A stretch of 6,503 nt of DNA, from assembly GCA_946886995.1 (NCBI GenBank), contig CAMPJU010000078.1, positions 1 to 6,503 on the forward strand, given 5' to 3'. A model generated the notes under the pieces. The model was not told the DNA's origin. It worked only from the letters and a program-made list of their open reading frames with translations, and searched no databases. Source of the DNA: an uncultured Lysobacteraceae bacterium (GTDB taxonomy: Bacteria > Pseudomonadota > Gammaproteobacteria > Xanthomonadales > Xanthomonadaceae). Position numbers and translations under genes: made by a program. Shown here in pieces: positions 5,265 to 6,503 of the stretch; position 1 is the stretch's first letter, and each line of letters starts with the position of its first letter.

Positions 5265-6503
5265 TCACGGGGACGGCAGGTCGTCCCCGATCAGCGCCAG
5301 CGTCCGCGCCAGCGCCCCCCGCCCCTCCGCGACCAGCGCGGCGCCGGCCGCGGCCATGCGTTCCCGCGTTTCCGCGTCGCCCAGCAGCCGGTCGAGCGCG
5401 TCGCCGACCGCGTGGGCATCCGGTTCCACGCACAACGCGCCGGCTTCGCGCAGGCGGCGCGCGATCTCGGCGAAGTTGTGCAGGTGCGGTCCGGTCACCA
5501 CCGGCGTGCCGACGGCCGCGGGCTCCAGCAGGTTGTGCCCGCCCACCGGTTGCAGGCTGCCCCCGACGAACGCGACGCTGGCGCAGGCATAGAACGCGGT
5601 CAGTTCACCCAGCGTGTCGATGACGAACACCTCGTCGTTCCGGTCCGGCCAGTGCGTGAGCTTGCGCGTGGCCGCGCGCCAGCCGGCCTCGACCGCCAGT
5701 TGCGCCACCGCGCGGAACCGCTCGGGATGGCGCGGCGCCCAGAGCAGCACCAGGCCGGGGTGGCGCTGGCGCAGGCGCGCATGCAGCGCGACGACGGCCG
5801 ATTCCTCGCCTTCGTGGGTGCTGGCCGCGATCCACGCCGGCCGTCCGCCCGATCGCGCGGCGAACTCGCGCGCCAGCGCGTCGACGCCCGGCGGGATCGC
5901 CATGTCGTACTTCAGGTTGCCGACGTCCGACACCCGGGCGCGTGGCGCGCCCAGGCGCACGAAGCGGGTGGCGTCGGCATGCGACTGCGCGGCGACGTGC
6001 TCCACCGTGCGCAGCGCGCGTGCGATCAGCGGCGCCAGCACGCTGTAGCCGCGCAGCGAGCGCGCCGACAGCCGTGCATTGAGCACGTAGACCGGGACGC
6101 CGTGGTCGCGACAGCCGAACAGCAGGTTCGGCCACAGTTCGGTTTCCATGATCAGCGCGATCCGCGGCCGGAAATGGCCCAGGAACCGGCCGACCGCGCC
6201 GGACAGGTCGTACGGCAGGTACACGTGTTCCACCGTGTCGCCCCACAACGCACGGACCCGTTGGGACCCGGTGGGCGTGATCGTCGTGACCAGCAGTCGC
6301 AATCCGGGACGCTCGCGGCGCAGGGCGTTGACCAGGGCGGCGGCGGCATTGACCTCGCCGACCGACACCGCGTGCACCCAGACCGTCTCCGCGTGCGCTT
6401 CCGGTGCCGCCGCGGGCTGGCCCGTCGCATACACCGCATAGCGTTCGCCCCAGCGGTGGAAGTATTCGTTGTGGCGGAAGCCGCGCCAGATCAGGTGGTA
6501 GAT
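5265..6503 (-). CDS. waaA: 3-deoxy-D-manno-octulosonic acid (Kdo) transferase WaaA/KdtA (partial, lacks extreme N-terminus)
   Basis: Transfers Kdo from CMP-Kdo to lipid IV-A, the first step in building the LPS core, at the cytoplasmic face of the inner membrane (family GT30). The frame is open to the right edge: 412 residues are visible and, by alignment to remembered E. coli WaaA (425 residues), about 17 N-terminal ones, including most of the membrane-anchoring segment, are missing. Motifs, numbered from the first visible residue: LIWRGFR (4-10) and RWGERY (17-22) after the anchor; HAVSVGE (44-50) with the catalytic-base Glu50, equivalent to E. coli Glu60; METELWPN (119-126); NARLSARS (142-149); STHEGEE (228-234); PRHPERF (257-263); and the nucleotide-sugar site FVGGSLQPVGGHNLLEP (312-328). 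All key residues are present. An internal GTG at 6434 is not the true start, since conserved sequence continues upstream. It is convergent with tolC; its promoter lies outside the window. Confidence 0.96.
   Translation of the reverse strand: MYHLIWRGFRHNEYFHRWGERYAVYATGQPAAAPEAHAETVWVHAVSVGEVNAAAALVNALRRERPGLRLLVTTITPTGSQRVRALWGDTVEHVYLPYDLSGAVGRFLGHFRPRIALIMETELWPNLLFGCRDHGVPVYVLNARLSARSLRGYSVLAPLIARALRTVEHVAAQSHADATRFVRLGAPRARVSDVGNLKYDMAIPPGVDALAREFAARSGGRPAWIAASTHEGEESAVVALHARLRQRHPGLVLLWAPRHPERFRAVAQLAVEAGWRAATRKLTHWPDRNDEVFVIDTLGELTAFYACASVAFVGGSLQPVGGHNLLEPAAVGTPVVTGPHLHNFAEIARRLREAGALCVEPDAHAVGDALDRLLGDAETRERMAAAGAALVAEGRGALARTLALIGDDLPSP

Noticed and set aside
4580..5623. Plus-strand open frame running through the end of tolC into waaA
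   Set aside because: Arg/Pro/Ala-rich shadow crossing two well-supported genes on opposite strands.
1..6503. Mobile element, CRISPR array, tRNA or rRNA
   Set aside because: No transposase or integrase motifs, no spaced direct repeats, and no cloverleaf or rRNA-like sequence were found; coding genes fill nearly all the window.

Overview
The window is very GC-rich, its genes are tightly packed, and every gene reads best as a gammaproteobacterial envelope or stress function. The order of genes (RND permease and adaptor, divergent TetR regulator, pcm, tolC) matches the smeP-smeO / smeRo-pcm-tolC cluster described in Stenotrophomonas maltophilia. I therefore infer a member of the Xanthomonadaceae/Lysobacteraceae (Lysobacter, Luteimonas, Pseudoxanthomonas or a similar genus). 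Genus and species cannot be fixed from this sequence alone.

Layout. Positions 1-2244 hold a minus-strand efflux operon: a lipoprotein adaptor (membrane fusion protein) followed by an RND inner-membrane permease. The two genes share a GTGA stop/start overlap, and the permease runs off the left edge. An 86-base divergent control region (2245-2330) separates them from a plus-strand TetR repressor. This region contains the most AT-rich patch I noticed in the window and a perfect 6-bp dyad next to the repressor start codon. Then follow, on the plus strand, a protein-L-isoaspartate methyltransferase-like gene (pcm) and a TolC-family outer-membrane channel 40 bases further on. tolC meets a convergent waaA (Kdo transferase of lipopolysaccharide core synthesis) across an 18-base gap that holds half of a strong hairpin. 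waaA runs off the right edge, lacking only about 15-20 N-terminal residues.

How the genes work together. The permease, adaptor and TolC provide the three layers of a drug-exporting pump: inner-membrane proton antiporter, periplasmic adaptor and outer-membrane duct. The TetR protein is placed to repress both the adaptor-permease operon and its own operon, which would also tie pcm-tolC expression to the same signal. waaA is a housekeeping LPS gene, linked here by position only.

The pump system is therefore not new in kind. The points most worth a second look are the pcm-like protein, which lacks the catalytic Thr-Ile-Ser motif of true isoaspartate methyltransferases; the dyad that overlaps the apparent promoter and start of the repressor; and a hairpin whose loop is exactly the tolC stop codon. 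No mobile element, CRISPR array, tRNA or rRNA was seen, and there is no gene-free stretch longer than about 120 bases.
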